From: Desulfosoma sp.
GTDB taxonomy: Bacteria > Desulfobacterota > Syntrophobacteria > Syntrophobacterales > DSM-9756
Length of the DNA stretch: 64,000 nucleotides
Reading direction: 5' to 3'
Assembly: GCA_037481875.1 (NCBI GenBank)
Contig: JBBFKY010000011.1
Location: 1-64,000, forward strand
Shown here: positions 1-8,091 of the stretch, piece after piece
How positions within the stretch are numbered: the first letter of the stretch is position 1
Layout: each line of letters starts with the position of its first letter
Program-made: the position numbers and the translations under genes
The notes under the pieces: model-generated
What the model saw: only the letters and a program-made list of their open reading frames with translations
Databases searched by the model: none
Told to the model about the DNA's origin: nothing

Positions 1-838
1 CTCCATAGTGTCGTGTCACCCATGTGCTGAGGATCGCCACTTTCTTGCCGGGCCGAGGCTCCGTCACACGGCCCTCCCTGAAGGCCCGATCACGCCAAGA
101 AAGGCGGTCCGCCCCGCGTGGATTCCATTGGATGATGAAGTTCACATCAGGGTGTCGGCGAAGCTCCACAAGCGTTTCCACAGCATCGTGAGCCGAATCC
201 GTTCGCACCAGAAGAGGCCTTCGAGTAACCTTACGAGCACGCACCACCATCTTGCACAGAAACCCCACAAATCCGTTCTGGGAATGCTGAGACCCCGGGC
301 GAAGCTCTATGCCCAGACACCATCCCTCCTGGCCGAGATAGGCCGCAATCGGCGCGTATCCCTCATAGTTCTGGTACGTCCGCGACACCCCTTCTTTCTT
401 TGTGTCGGAATTGTCCAGGCAAAAAACATCCAGGTCCAAAGCCACATCCCCTGTGGGAAGAGGCGTTACGGGAACCTTGGCCCTCTCAAGCAGTTCAACG
501 CTAGCGGCGCCAGCAAGACGTTCGAAAACTCTCGCGTGCTTGTCGAAGCGCTGTCGCAGGGTTTCCTGAGAAGGGACCTTTTGGATGTCCAGAGCCTCTT
601 TAAACCAGTCATCGCCGGAAACCCCCTCGGCGGCCTCAAAGTCGCTTTTCCCCAGACACAAAAGCCCCACATAGGTCTTGACCACGTCCGCATGAGAGAT
701 CGCCGGCCGTCCCGGAACTTCCTTTTCCAATCGTTGGCAGAGGTCTGTGCTGCCGTTAATCAAATGGCCCACAAGAACCAGGCCCGAGTGCCCGCTGTAA
801 AAGGCCTTGGAAGATTGTTCAATCTCGATTTTTTTCAT
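1..838 (-). CDS. IS1380-family transposase, partial (first about 279 residues)
   Basis: The minus-strand reading frame opens with ATG at 838 and is open to the window edge, starting MKKIEIEQSSKAF. It contains VALDLDVFCLDNSDTK (first catalytic Asp region) and RTDSAHD (second Asp region), the arrangement of DDE transposases of the IS1380 family. The last visible residues are STWVTRHYG. The downstream catalytic Glu and the C-terminus are outside the window, so I cannot tell whether the gene is intact. The plus-strand frame covering 8-865 is a shadow of this gene. Confidence 0.85.
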   Translation of the reverse strand, partial: MKKIEIEQSSKAFYSGHSGLVLVGHLINGSTDLCQRLEKEVPGRPAISHADVVKTYVGLLCLGKSDFEAAEGVSGDDWFKEALDIQKVPSQETLRQRFDKHARVFERLAGAASVELLERAKVPVTPLPTGDVALDLDVFCLDNSDTKKEGVSRTYQNYEGYAPIAAYLGQEGWCLGIELRPGSQHSQNGFVGFLCKMVVRARKVTRRPLLVRTDSAHDAVETLVELRRHPDVNFIIQWNPRGADRLSWRDRAFREGRVTEPRPGKKVAILSTWVTRHYG

Positions 839-958
839 CAGCGCACCTGCCAGGTGAAATTGTGACAGGAGACCCTATAGCACAAAAGCGAATGACATTC
901 AATACGATACATGAGGTATGATACTTTTATGTATAGAAACAATCTCACGGATTAAGGT
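1..958 (-). mobile_element. IS1380-type insertion sequence, one end only
   Basis: The window opens inside an insertion sequence whose transposase reads leftward off the edge. The outer end is probably near 958: read on the minus strand from there, the sequence starts CCTTAATCCGTGAGATT, and a CCT-type terminus resembles ends I know from IS1380 relatives such as ISEcp1. The matching inverted repeat and the target duplication lie outside the window, so the boundary is an inference. The 120 bp between the transposase start and 958 carry no gene. Confidence 0.5.
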
Positions 959-1351
959 ATGTACTTACGAGAACACTGTTACAGTGAGGAATGGGGAAGA
1001 TGGGTTCGAGCGCGTCGACCGTGGAGGGTCATGCAGTCGGTTCCGTGGAATGTTCAGTTATTGTGTCGCGAAGTGGGCGATCTGGGCGTCTTTTCGGAAA
1101 TCATTGCGGCCATCGAAAAAAATGAGCGATCGGTGCCTATTCTTTTACGCCAATACCTTAAGCTCGGGGGCAAGGTTTTAGGCTTTAATCTAGACCCGAG
1201 TTTTTCCAATGTTCTCGATGCCTTGATTGTGGTGGACTTGGCCCAAGCGGAACCTGCCCTTCTTGAAAAAGCTATGGGACGGGATAACGCCCGTCGTTTA
1301 CTGTCCCGTTACCAAAGTGAAAACCGACAGCTCTTGTCACGGTGCGCCTAG
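959..1351 (+). pseudogene. C-terminal remnant of a PlsC/hemolysin-type acyltransferase
   Basis: The frame has 130 codons. From about residue 25 it reads like the end of a lysophospholipid-acyltransferase/hemolysin-type protein: PWNVQLLCREVGDLGVF, then VPILLRQYLKLGGKVLGFN and VDLAQAEPALLEKAMGR. The acyltransferase catalytic core (HX4D) is absent and the frame begins exactly where the insertion sequence seems to end. I read it as a gene cut by that element, leaving a non-functional 3' stump. The family call rests on remembered C-terminal similarity only; a short stand-alone protein is the alternative. Confidence 0.5.
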
Positions 1352-1473
1352 TGGCAGGGGGAGACATGGTTCGCTCCCATGAGGTCGAACTGGCTGTTCT
1401 CCCTGGAAGGATAGGGTTTGCGCTTGCTCATTGAGCAAGCTCCAGACCCGTTCTTCCGGGAAGGAAACCGTTT

Positions 1474-1947
1474 TCAACGGATGCACTCAGGGTAACGCCA
1501 CTGAGTGGATACGGGATTTGCTGTTGAATCCAAGGGGTAGAAGCCAAGGCACGTCGAAGCACACGGCGTTGTGCTTTCAGTTTGCCGGCGGGATCGGTGG
1601 CGCTTTTCCAACATTTTTTGGCAGTCGATGCAAAGCCGTGCTGTAGGCTGAACGACCAGGCGCTCCGGGTTGATGGGATCACCACAGTTGTCGCAGAAAC
1701 CGTAGTCGCCGTCTCGAAGCCGTTTGAGAGCGTTTTCCACTTCCCAGTACAGCTGCCGGTATCGATTACGTACTCGTTGCAGGGTTTCCCTTTGGTGTTC
1801 CAGAAGAGCCACATCAGCTTCGTCCATGGGTTCGCCGTGGCATGTGTGCTCCTCTTCAGCACCTCTCAGGGACTCCAAAGACCGGATCAAATTCTCTCGA
1901 GCACTGTGGAGCAAGGCTTCAAAACGTTTCTTGGTGAACAGATCCAT
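1474..1947 (-). CDS. dksA: DksA/TraR-family RNA polymerase-binding regulator
   Basis: DksA-type proteins enter the RNA polymerase secondary channel and, with ppGpp, adjust initiation. The 157-residue product has an N-terminal helical hairpin with the coiled-coil tip motif DxxDxA (D42, D45, A47) and a four-cysteine zinc finger C85-x2-C88-x17-C106-x2-C109, the same spacing as E. coli DksA. About 48 residues after the finger are Ser/Thr/Arg-rich and unlike the usual short end. A good ribosome site, AAAGGAGG, precedes the ATG. Its start lies inside the 3' end of phnL (29 bp overlap), so it probably shares the phn transcript. Confidence 0.9.
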   Translation of the reverse strand: MDLFTKKRFEALLHSARENLIRSLESLRGAEEEHTCHGEPMDEADVALLEHQRETLQRVRNRYRQLYWEVENALKRLRDGDYGFCDNCGDPINPERLVVQPTARLCIDCQKMLEKRHRSRRQTESTTPCASTCLGFYPLDSTANPVSTQWRYPECIR

Positions 1948-2692
1948 GGAAACCTCCTTTGTTTTCTTCCTTTTGGGGTAAAGTTATGGAGTCTAGGGGG
2001 ACAACACGATTCGCTGCTTCCCTTTGAACCAGCGGGTCGTGATAAACGCCAAGGATGGCCGCGCCTTTGTCCCGAGCCTCATGAATGAGCGAAAGGACGA
2101 TTTCTCGGTTTCTTGGGTCCAAAGACGCCGTTGGTTCATCCAAAAGCAGAATGGGGTAGCCGCAGACAAAGACACGAGCGATATTCACACGCTGCTGCTC
2201 CCCTCCCGAAAAGGTGGTGGGAGAAAGTTTCCAGAGTTTGCGGGCAATACCCAGTCGGTCTAGAAGCATCGCGGCACGCTCCAGAGCCTCCTTTTCCGGA
2301 ACACCTTGGCTGAGCAGAGGCTCCATCACCACATCGAGCGTGGATACTCTTGGAATAACGCGAAGAAATTGGCTCACATACCCGATGGCATGGCGACGAA
2401 GATGCAAAACGGTCCAGGGATCGGCTTCGGCCATGTCGATGACCTCGTTTCCATATCGAATAAAGACTCGACCTTTTTGCACGGCGTAGTTTCCGTAAAC
2501 CATGCGCAAAAGGGTGCTCTTTCCGACACCTGAAGGGCCGTTGACGGCCACGCTTTCTCCCTGGAAAACCTGCAGATCCACGTCGGACAAAACTGAAAGG
2601 CGAACACCGCCCTGGGTATGCAGCGTAAAGGATTTTGTGGCTTTTTCTAAACGGATCATCCACGGACGTGACATGGAATTCCGGGCTCCCAT
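1919..2692 (-). CDS. phnL: Phosphonate C-P lyase system ATPase PhnL
   Basis: PhnL is an ABC-type ATPase associated with the C-P lyase core complex. Visible are the Walker A sequence GPSGVGKST, the signature SGGEQQRVNIAR, and Walker B ILLLDEPTASLD. The length of 257 residues exceeds the usual 226 or so because of a short N-terminal extension and a C-terminal tail. I chose the ATG at 2692 because it overlaps the phnK stop as TGATG; the ATG at 2674 (MSRPWMIRLEK) is the alternative and would give a more typical N-terminus. Confidence 0.93.
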   Translation of the reverse strand: MGARNSMSRPWMIRLEKATKSFTLHTQGGVRLSVLSDVDLQVFQGESVAVNGPSGVGKSTLLRMVYGNYAVQKGRVFIRYGNEVIDMAEADPWTVLHLRRHAIGYVSQFLRVIPRVSTLDVVMEPLLSQGVPEKEALERAAMLLDRLGIARKLWKLSPTTFSGGEQQRVNIARVFVCGYPILLLDEPTASLDPRNREIVLSLIHEARDKGAAILGVYHDPLVQREAANRVVPLDSITLPQKEENKGGFHGSVHQETF

Positions 2693-3585
2693 CACGCTGT
2701 AAGGCGCGAAGCTACCAGCAGTTGGGTGTAAGGATGTTGCGGGTCGTCCAAGATGCGGTCCATGAGTCCTTGTTCCACGACCTGTCCACGCACCATGACC
2801 ATGAGGCGGTGGGCCAGGACACGAGCCACCGCCAAGTCGTGGGTGACCATAACCACGGACAACTTCAACTCCCGAACAAGACGTCGCATCACATCGAGAA
2901 AACGGGCTTGAACGGACACATCCAAGCCACTTGTGGGCTCGTCGAGGAACACAATTCGTGGGTTCGAGGCCAAATTTTTCGCAATTTGGAGACGCTGTAA
3001 CATGCCGCCTGAATAGGTCCCTGGAGGGTCGTCCACACGATCGACGTCCAACTCGACCCGTTCCATCCACCAGCAGGCTGTTCGGCGTAACTGGGAATAA
3101 CGGCGCTCTCCTTCCGCCAAAAGCCGCTCCGAGATGTTTCCACCGGCGCTTACGTGCATGCGAAGACCTTCTTGAGGATTTTGGAACACTACGCCGATGG
3201 CGGTTCGAAGCAACCGTCGGCGTAAACTATTGTCGATTTGGTAGAGATCCAACCATTCTTGGTGATGCCGATAAAGAACCTGTCCCTTGGTGGGAACCTG
3301 GAGCCCGCACAGGCATCGAAGTAGCGTGCTTTTCCCCGAACCCGACTCCCCCACCACGGCTAACACCTCTCCGGGCATGACTTCCACATCCACGTCTTGA
3401 CATCCAACTCGACCCCCATAAAGGTGTGTAAGATTCCGAGCTTGAAGAATCGGTTCGAAGTCGTGAATCTCGGGACGGCCGTCTCCGTTTATGGGTTTTT
3501 CTTTCTCTTCTGAAAACCTCATGGAAGCTTCAAAGGGGACACGTGATTTTTTTGCTTCAGATGCCATGAGCCCGTCCCTGGTCAT
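2692..3585 (-). CDS. phnK: Phosphonate C-P lyase system ATPase PhnK
   Basis: PhnK is the ABC-type ATPase that docks on the PhnJ subunit of the C-P lyase core. Walker A is GESGSGKST, the signature is YSGGMLQRLQIAKNLA, Walker B is IVFLDEPTSGLD, and the end DPQHPYTQLL is typical of oligopeptide/PhnK-type ATPases. The product has 297 residues, about 40 more than usual, because of a charged N-terminal leader before PILQARNLTHLYGG. The start codon directly follows the phnJ stop (TGA ATG). A shorter protein from a later Met is possible. Confidence 0.94.
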   Translation of the reverse strand: MTRDGLMASEAKKSRVPFEASMRFSEEKEKPINGDGRPEIHDFEPILQARNLTHLYGGRVGCQDVDVEVMPGEVLAVVGESGSGKSTLLRCLCGLQVPTKGQVLYRHHQEWLDLYQIDNSLRRRLLRTAIGVVFQNPQEGLRMHVSAGGNISERLLAEGERRYSQLRRTACWWMERVELDVDRVDDPPGTYSGGMLQRLQIAKNLASNPRIVFLDEPTSGLDVSVQARFLDVMRRLVRELKLSVVMVTHDLAVARVLAHRLMVMVRGQVVEQGLMDRILDDPQHPYTQLLVASRLTA

Positions 3586-4500
3586 TCAATTTCCTTTGGT
3601 TAACCGTGCGCTACGTTTTTGGCACGCGTCCGTGTCCGAACAAACCAAGATGCGGCTCCCTGCATCATCCACAATGATTTCATCAAGATAATGGTTCGTG
3701 GCTCCACAAACGGCGCATCGCTCGGTCCATCGTTCCAGCTGAAAAGGCACATCATCGAACTCTAAAGGTTGCACGTCCGTGTAAGGGGGTACGGCATAAA
3801 TCCTTTTTTCTCGGCCGGCTCCGAACAATTGCAAAGCCGGCATTCGATGCATCTTGGGTGTGTCAAATTTGGGGATGGGCGACGGACTCATGACATACCG
3901 GCCCCGGACGAGGACAGGGTAGTCAAAAGCCACGCCGATGCGGCCTGTGCGAGCCACATCCTCGTAAAGTTTGACGTACATGAGGCCGTAGTCTTCGAGA
4001 GCATGCAAGATTCGGCATTCTTCTTCGCGTGGCTCCAAAAACCGAAAAGGTTCCGGAATGGGCACCTGATACACGAGAATTTGTCCTTCTCGCAGTGGTG
4101 TTTCTGGAATTCGATGCCGCGTCTGAATAATCGTCGCTTCTTCTGTCACGGTGGTGGTGCTGATACCGGTCGTTTTTTCAAAAAACCGCCGAATACTCAC
4201 GGCGTTGGTGGTATCGTCCGCGCCTTGATCAATCACTTTCAGGATATCTTTTGGGCCGATGAGGGACGCCGTGATTTGGATGCCTCCCGTGCCCCAGCCG
4301 TAGGGCAAGGGCATTTCACGGCTGGCAAAAGGAATCTGATGGCCGGGAATGGCTACGGCCTTCAACATGGTCCTTCGAATCATTCGTTTTGTCATTTCAT
4401 CCAAAAAAGCATAATTGTACCCAAGAAGCCCCTTCCACGGCCTTTTGGAGCGAGAGCCTTCGAAGGTTGTAGATTCGGGAAGTACGGCTGGAGTTTCCAT
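3586..4500 (-). CDS. phnJ: Alpha-D-ribose 1-methylphosphonate 5-phosphate C-P lyase PhnJ
   Basis: PhnJ is the radical-SAM enzyme that breaks the carbon-phosphorus bond, releasing methane (or another alkane) and the cyclic ribose phosphate. The 304-residue product keeps the C-terminal cysteine set C262-x2-C265-x21-C287-x5-C293. This spacing is the same as the E. coli cluster ligands plus the cysteine that forms the thiyl radical. The body is typical (YNYAFLDEMTKRMIRR, GTGGIQITASLIG, SPSPIPKFDTPKMHRMPALQLFGAGREKRIYAVPPYT is split here only by motif). It sits in the invariant G-H-I-J-K-L order, so catalytic function is very likely. Confidence 0.97.
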   Translation of the reverse strand: METPAVLPESTTFEGSRSKRPWKGLLGYNYAFLDEMTKRMIRRTMLKAVAIPGHQIPFASREMPLPYGWGTGGIQITASLIGPKDILKVIDQGADDTTNAVSIRRFFEKTTGISTTTVTEEATIIQTRHRIPETPLREGQILVYQVPIPEPFRFLEPREEECRILHALEDYGLMYVKLYEDVARTGRIGVAFDYPVLVRGRYVMSPSPIPKFDTPKMHRMPALQLFGAGREKRIYAVPPYTDVQPLEFDDVPFQLERWTERCAVCGATNHYLDEIIVDDAGSRILVCSDTDACQKRSARLTKGN

Positions 4501-4510
4501 GGCGACAATC

Positions 4511-5632
4511 CTAAGTTTTGGGAAGCTTTGGCTGTGGCTGTGAGACCTTCGAGGCGTGGCGGTTCGTTGCAGGGAAACCCCGCACGTGGCACAGTTCAGC
4601 CTGAAAATCCACGTAATGAGGTAATTTCAAGTGTTGCACAAACCCTGAAGCTTCCACGTTGTCTCCATGTCTTAGAACGAATTCTTCATCTTGCGCCGGG
4701 TAGCGCACTTCCTCGCCCAGTTCCCTAGCTCGAAGCGCTCGATCCACCAGGGCCATGGCCATGGCCTTTCTTTCATTGGCACCAAAAACCAGCCCATAGC
4801 CTTGGACGAAACCGGGAGAACCATTAGGAAGGTGATCGCAACGGTTGAGCATGACACATTCCGTGACCAAAATCTGCCCCACTTGAACACAAAAACCCAC
4901 CTCAGGTAGCTCGACTTCGATGAGCACATAGCCCATGCGGATTTCTCCCACGAATGGATGGTTTTGAAAGCCGAACCCCCTCTGAGCCGAGTAGGCGATA
5001 CCCACGAGAAAGCCTTCGTCGGCTCTGGCAAGGCTTTGCAGACGGGCGCTTCGCGGGGCTGGAAAACTCAAGGTTTCTTGCGTGATGTCTCTAGGGGCCT
5101 CCTCGGTGTTTGAGCTTTCTTCGACGAGCCCCTCTTTTCTAAGAAGGTCGGTAACTTTAGGAGTATGCGAGTCCGGCGGCTGACAATGTTTTGCCAAATA
5201 CACGACATTTTCAGGAACGGCCTTGGGTTCCAGCAAAGAGAAATCCAAAAGTCGATGGGTGTAGTCGAACGTGGAGCCGAGAACCTGTCCGCCCGGCAAA
5301 TCTTTGAAAGCAGCGGAGATGCGTCGAACAAATCGCATGGTGTTCGTTTCCACCGGCTCGGACGTGCCTAGCCGAGGCAAGGTGGTACGATAGGCTCGAA
5401 GCAGGAAAACCGCTTCCGTAAGGTCCCCTTGAGCCTGTTTGATGGCCAAAGCGGCAAGTTCTCGATCATACAAGGATCCTTCCGCAATCACTCTGTCCAC
5501 GGCCAGACTCAGTTGTTCCTGAATCTGCTTGACCTCTATTTCAGGGATGCGAATATCCCCTCGCCGTTTTTCTGCAAGAAGGCGATGGGCGTTGGCGATG
5601 GCTCGTTCGCCTCCTTTTACCGCAACGTACAT
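4511..5632 (-). CDS. phnI: C-P lyase core subunit PhnI
   Basis: PhnI, with PhnG, PhnH and PhnL, attaches phosphonate to ribose by displacing adenine from ATP. The start at 5632 gives MYVAVKGGERAIANAH, the expected PhnI N-terminus, and a 373-residue protein. The longer frame upstream runs back into phnH. Further PhnI-like stretches are FVRRISAAFKDLPGGQVLGSTFDYTHRLLDF (seen as consecutive motifs) and the C-terminal HVDNVEASGFVQHLKLPHY-type segment (here HGDNVEASGFVQHLKLPHY). It overlaps the end of phnH by 16 bp and ends 10 bp before phnJ. Confidence 0.96.
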   Translation of the reverse strand: MYVAVKGGERAIANAHRLLAEKRRGDIRIPEIEVKQIQEQLSLAVDRVIAEGSLYDRELAALAIKQAQGDLTEAVFLLRAYRTTLPRLGTSEPVETNTMRFVRRISAAFKDLPGGQVLGSTFDYTHRLLDFSLLEPKAVPENVVYLAKHCQPPDSHTPKVTDLLRKEGLVEESSNTEEAPRDITQETLSFPAPRSARLQSLARADEGFLVGIAYSAQRGFGFQNHPFVGEIRMGYVLIEVELPEVGFCVQVGQILVTECVMLNRCDHLPNGSPGFVQGYGLVFGANERKAMAMALVDRALRARELGEEVRYPAQDEEFVLRHGDNVEASGFVQHLKLPHYVDFQAELCHVRGFPATNRHASKVSQPQPKLPKT

Positions 5633-6279
5633 GAGACTCCTTTCGCCGGTGTTAGACAGACAGAACGAGGAATGCACACCAAGGAGTTTCCCTCGGTCAA
5701 GAAGAGGTCCACTCCTCGAGGATAAACGTGCTCCAACCCCAATCTCCATTCCCAAAAATGGAAAGGACACCCTTGAAGCGTGACTTTCGATGTCTCAGGA
5801 ATGCCAGGACCCGAAAGCATAAACACAGATTCAGCTGAACTCGGTTCGGAAATGCTCATAGAAGAAACCTGCATAATGATGGATGCACCACGTTCGGGTT
5901 CCAGCTCGGTTCCGATGCAAAAGCGGTAAGGAGGCTTCAACTGCGAGGGTTGCGTGACAAGGATAAAGTCGGCCGATTCGGGATCGGGTACCATGGAAAC
6001 GTGGCAAAATTGTTGAGCTGCCCGACAAGCCTCGTGATTCCTGGGGAGATCCATCCATAGGCGGACCGAGGAGTCTCCCAAGGTGAGCAGGATGACCCAG
6101 GCGGCCGGATTTATTCCATGAGGAACCGTGGGCGGTGCTTTCAAGGATGTGCGTCGTCCGGGATAGGCCATGGCATGGAGAATGGTTCGAAAGGCCTCTT
6201 GGCTTTCGAAAACGGGATCGGCAAAACCCATCGCAGCCCACGTTTGAGCCTTCCATTCAAAAGACGGTGTCGACATCAT
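5617..6279 (-). CDS. phnH: C-P lyase core subunit PhnH
   Basis: PhnH is the dimeric subunit of the C-P lyase core complex. The 220-residue product has the characteristic FADPVFESQEAFRTILHAMAYPG-type N-terminus (visible in motifs FADPVF and FRTILHAMAYPGR), the central LTLGDSSVRLW segment and a C-terminal YPRGVDLFLT stretch. The start ATG overlaps the phnG stop as ATGA, so translation is probably coupled. Length and order are normal for the family. Confidence 0.95.
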   Translation of the reverse strand: MMSTPSFEWKAQTWAAMGFADPVFESQEAFRTILHAMAYPGRRTSLKAPPTVPHGINPAAWVILLTLGDSSVRLWMDLPRNHEACRAAQQFCHVSMVPDPESADFILVTQPSQLKPPYRFCIGTELEPERGASIIMQVSSMSISEPSSAESVFMLSGPGIPETSKVTLQGCPFHFWEWRLGLEHVYPRGVDLFLTEGNSLVCIPRSVCLTPAKGVSCTLR

Positions 6280-6746
6280 TCCCCTCGCACCATGGTCATG
6301 AAATCCACTCGTGTGGATGCCACACGAACGGCCTCACGTCGTTCGGCTTCGTGCCGGCGTTTTGCGAGCGGTTCCACCAGGGTTTCCATAAGATGGGAAT
6401 TCTTCGAGGAATCTTGAAGCTCTGCATCAAGCACAGCGGCGATTTCCGCATGACGGGGACGTCGTCCGAGAATCATGGAGACGCCCACCGTGCCTTGTCT
6501 AAGGGCCACGACACATTTGGTCACGGTGACTTCGCCTAAGAAAAATCGGCCGTTGCGATTTTCCGTGCAAGCTTGCACCATGACCAGACCGGTATCCGGA
6601 CCCTGAAGGATCGTGTAATCGGGCTTGTTAGGGTAGCGTTCCCAAAAAGCAAGGACGTCTTCCGAGTCCGCTTGAGCCAGGACGCTCATCCATCGACGGC
6701 GTTTTTCGATTCTATCTTTGGGGGGTACCAAAGGCGTTGGACCCAT
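6276..6746 (-). CDS. phnG: C-P lyase core subunit PhnG
   Basis: PhnG is the small subunit of the core complex. The 156-residue product reads RRRWMSVLAQADSEDV near its start, then the family block GRFFLGEVTVTKCVVAL and IILGRRP-like SMILGRRPRHAEIAAVLDA. Length is normal. It follows the permease gene phnE by 11 bp and overlaps phnH, marking the point where the transporter genes give way to the lyase genes. Confidence 0.95.
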   Translation of the reverse strand: MGPTPLVPPKDRIEKRRRWMSVLAQADSEDVLAFWERYPNKPDYTILQGPDTGLVMVQACTENRNGRFFLGEVTVTKCVVALRQGTVGVSMILGRRPRHAEIAAVLDAELQDSSKNSHLMETLVEPLAKRRHEAERREAVRVASTRVDFMTMVRGE

Positions 6747-6757
6747 GAATCTTCCTT

Positions 6758-7864
6758 TTAGATAAATCGAGCTCGTATTTTAGAACAGAGAGTATCCAAG
6801 ACCGTAACGCTCACAATCACCATAATCATCATGGTGGCGACGTCTCTGTACTGGTAGCTGTTGATCTTGTCGAACATGAGAAAGCCGATGCCTCCAGCGC
6901 CACAGAAACCAAGGATGGTGGCACTGCGCACGTTGGATTCGAATCGCAAAAGACTGTAGCTTACGATCAAGGGCATCACCTGAGGCAAAATGGCAAAGGA
7001 CATCACCTGCAACGGGCCCGCTCCTGTTGCCGACACCGCTTCCACTTGACCCGGGTCCACTGCTTCAATGCCCTCACTGATGACTTTACCTATGATTCCA
7101 AAAGTATGAATGGCAAGAGCCATAATCCCGGCAAAGGGCCCGAGACCGATCACGGCGACAAAGACCAGGGCCATGACGAACTCGTTGAATCCCCGACAGA
7201 AGTCCAAAAGGCGGCGGGTCAAAAAAAGGCATAGGAAACGAAGTGTTCTGTACAAAAGGCCGTCTCCGGGAAAGAGGATTTCCAGGCCGTTTCGAGCCGC
7301 CAGAAAGGAAGCGGGAATAGCCCAAAGAACCGCAAGCAAAGTTCCCCAAATGGCAATGGCCACTGTTTCCACAAGAGATTTGAAATAGTCTTTGATGTTG
7401 GAAAGGTTTGTCTGAGGCGGAAAAAAACCGCCCCTTTTTTCTTCGAGAATGCGCCGGAACTCTTTCTCCACCCTGGCTAGGCGTTCCTGCTCAGGAAGCG
7501 AGGCCAACCGTTTTTCCGCCAGCATGAGAGCTTCTTGTTGCAAGGCCTCAGGAGACCTGGTCATGCCGGTTTTTTGACTGTCTTCCTTTAGGTCTTGAAG
7601 GGTTTCCTGAATCATCGTAATTCGAAGCATGCGCTCGGCCTGAGTCCTTGCCGCCTGCAGCTCCTCTTCGGTCAATGTGCGCCCGAAGAGGTATTTCCAA
7701 GCATTGTGCCGTTTTTCCCAAAGTTTCATCGGACTTATGCCTGTCCACACATAGGTGGTTCCCAGCACGACCAGGGTTAAAAGGATCGCTGCGCTCCGCT
7801 TGAATCCTTTCCACGAGAAAAAGAATAACGAAGCGGAGGAAAACGACGGGTTTTTGACATCCAT
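6758..7864 (-). CDS. phnE: Phosphonate ABC transporter permease PhnE with a large insert
   Basis: PhnE forms the membrane channel of the phosphonate importer. The C-terminal 210 residues are a standard permease with the coupling-loop region EGIEAVDPGQVEAVSATGAGPLQVM and the end segment YRDVATMMIMVIVSVTVLD. I take ATG 7864 (MDVKNPSFSS) as start because GGAGA lies 11 nt ahead; the frame is open to 7990. Unusual is a charged, helix-rich segment of about 110 residues between the first membrane helix (about residues 20-40) and the permease domain, rich in Glu/Arg/Leu. The protein is 368 residues, against about 260-300 in the family. Confidence 0.9.
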   Translation of the reverse strand: MDVKNPSFSSASLFFFSWKGFKRSAAILLTLVVLGTTYVWTGISPMKLWEKRHNAWKYLFGRTLTEEELQAARTQAERMLRITMIQETLQDLKEDSQKTGMTRSPEALQQEALMLAEKRLASLPEQERLARVEKEFRRILEEKRGGFFPPQTNLSNIKDYFKSLVETVAIAIWGTLLAVLWAIPASFLAARNGLEILFPGDGLLYRTLRFLCLFLTRRLLDFCRGFNEFVMALVFVAVIGLGPFAGIMALAIHTFGIIGKVISEGIEAVDPGQVEAVSATGAGPLQVMSFAILPQVMPLIVSYSLLRFESNVRSATILGFCGAGGIGFLMFDKINSYQYRDVATMMIMVIVSVTVLDTLCSKIRARFI

Positions 7865-8016
7865 GATGGAATTGGTCTCCGGGTTTTTCTTCCTCGACGC
7901 TGAAGAGCTAGAAGTTTGTTCGAAAGCTCTGGTAAAGCGGGTCCGGGCGATCTGAGTACGCACGGCTCTCTGGCTACCGTGGCTCTGCAATGCTCAAAGA
8001 AACCCTTATCTTGGAA

Positions 8017-8058
8017 GCGCGGGCATCCACGCCGTTCAGGTGGAGAAGACGCCCGCGC
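8017..8058 (-). other. Inverted repeat in the phnD-phnE gap
   Basis: GCGCGGGC at 8017-8024 is perfectly complementary to GCCCGCGC at 8051-8058, with a 26-nt loop. It lies in the 227 bp between the binding-protein gene and the permease gene, the one wide gap in an otherwise tightly packed operon. There is no U-run, so full termination is unlikely. A stem here could protect the upstream phnD message or reduce expression of phnE, as at malE-malF. The role is inference. Confidence 0.45.
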
Positions 8059-8091
8059 CGTCCGAGGAGAAATGGTTTTCGGCGCCTATGT

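Noticed and set aside
8-865. A 285-codon plus-strand frame at the window start
   Set aside because: It is the shadow of the transposase gene on the minus strand, which carries DDE motifs; the plus frame has none.
7865-7990. Longer N-terminus of PhnE starting at 7990
   Set aside because: The start would be TTG without a ribosome site, and the added Ser/Arg-rich residues have no family similarity. ATG 7864 has GGAGA upstream.
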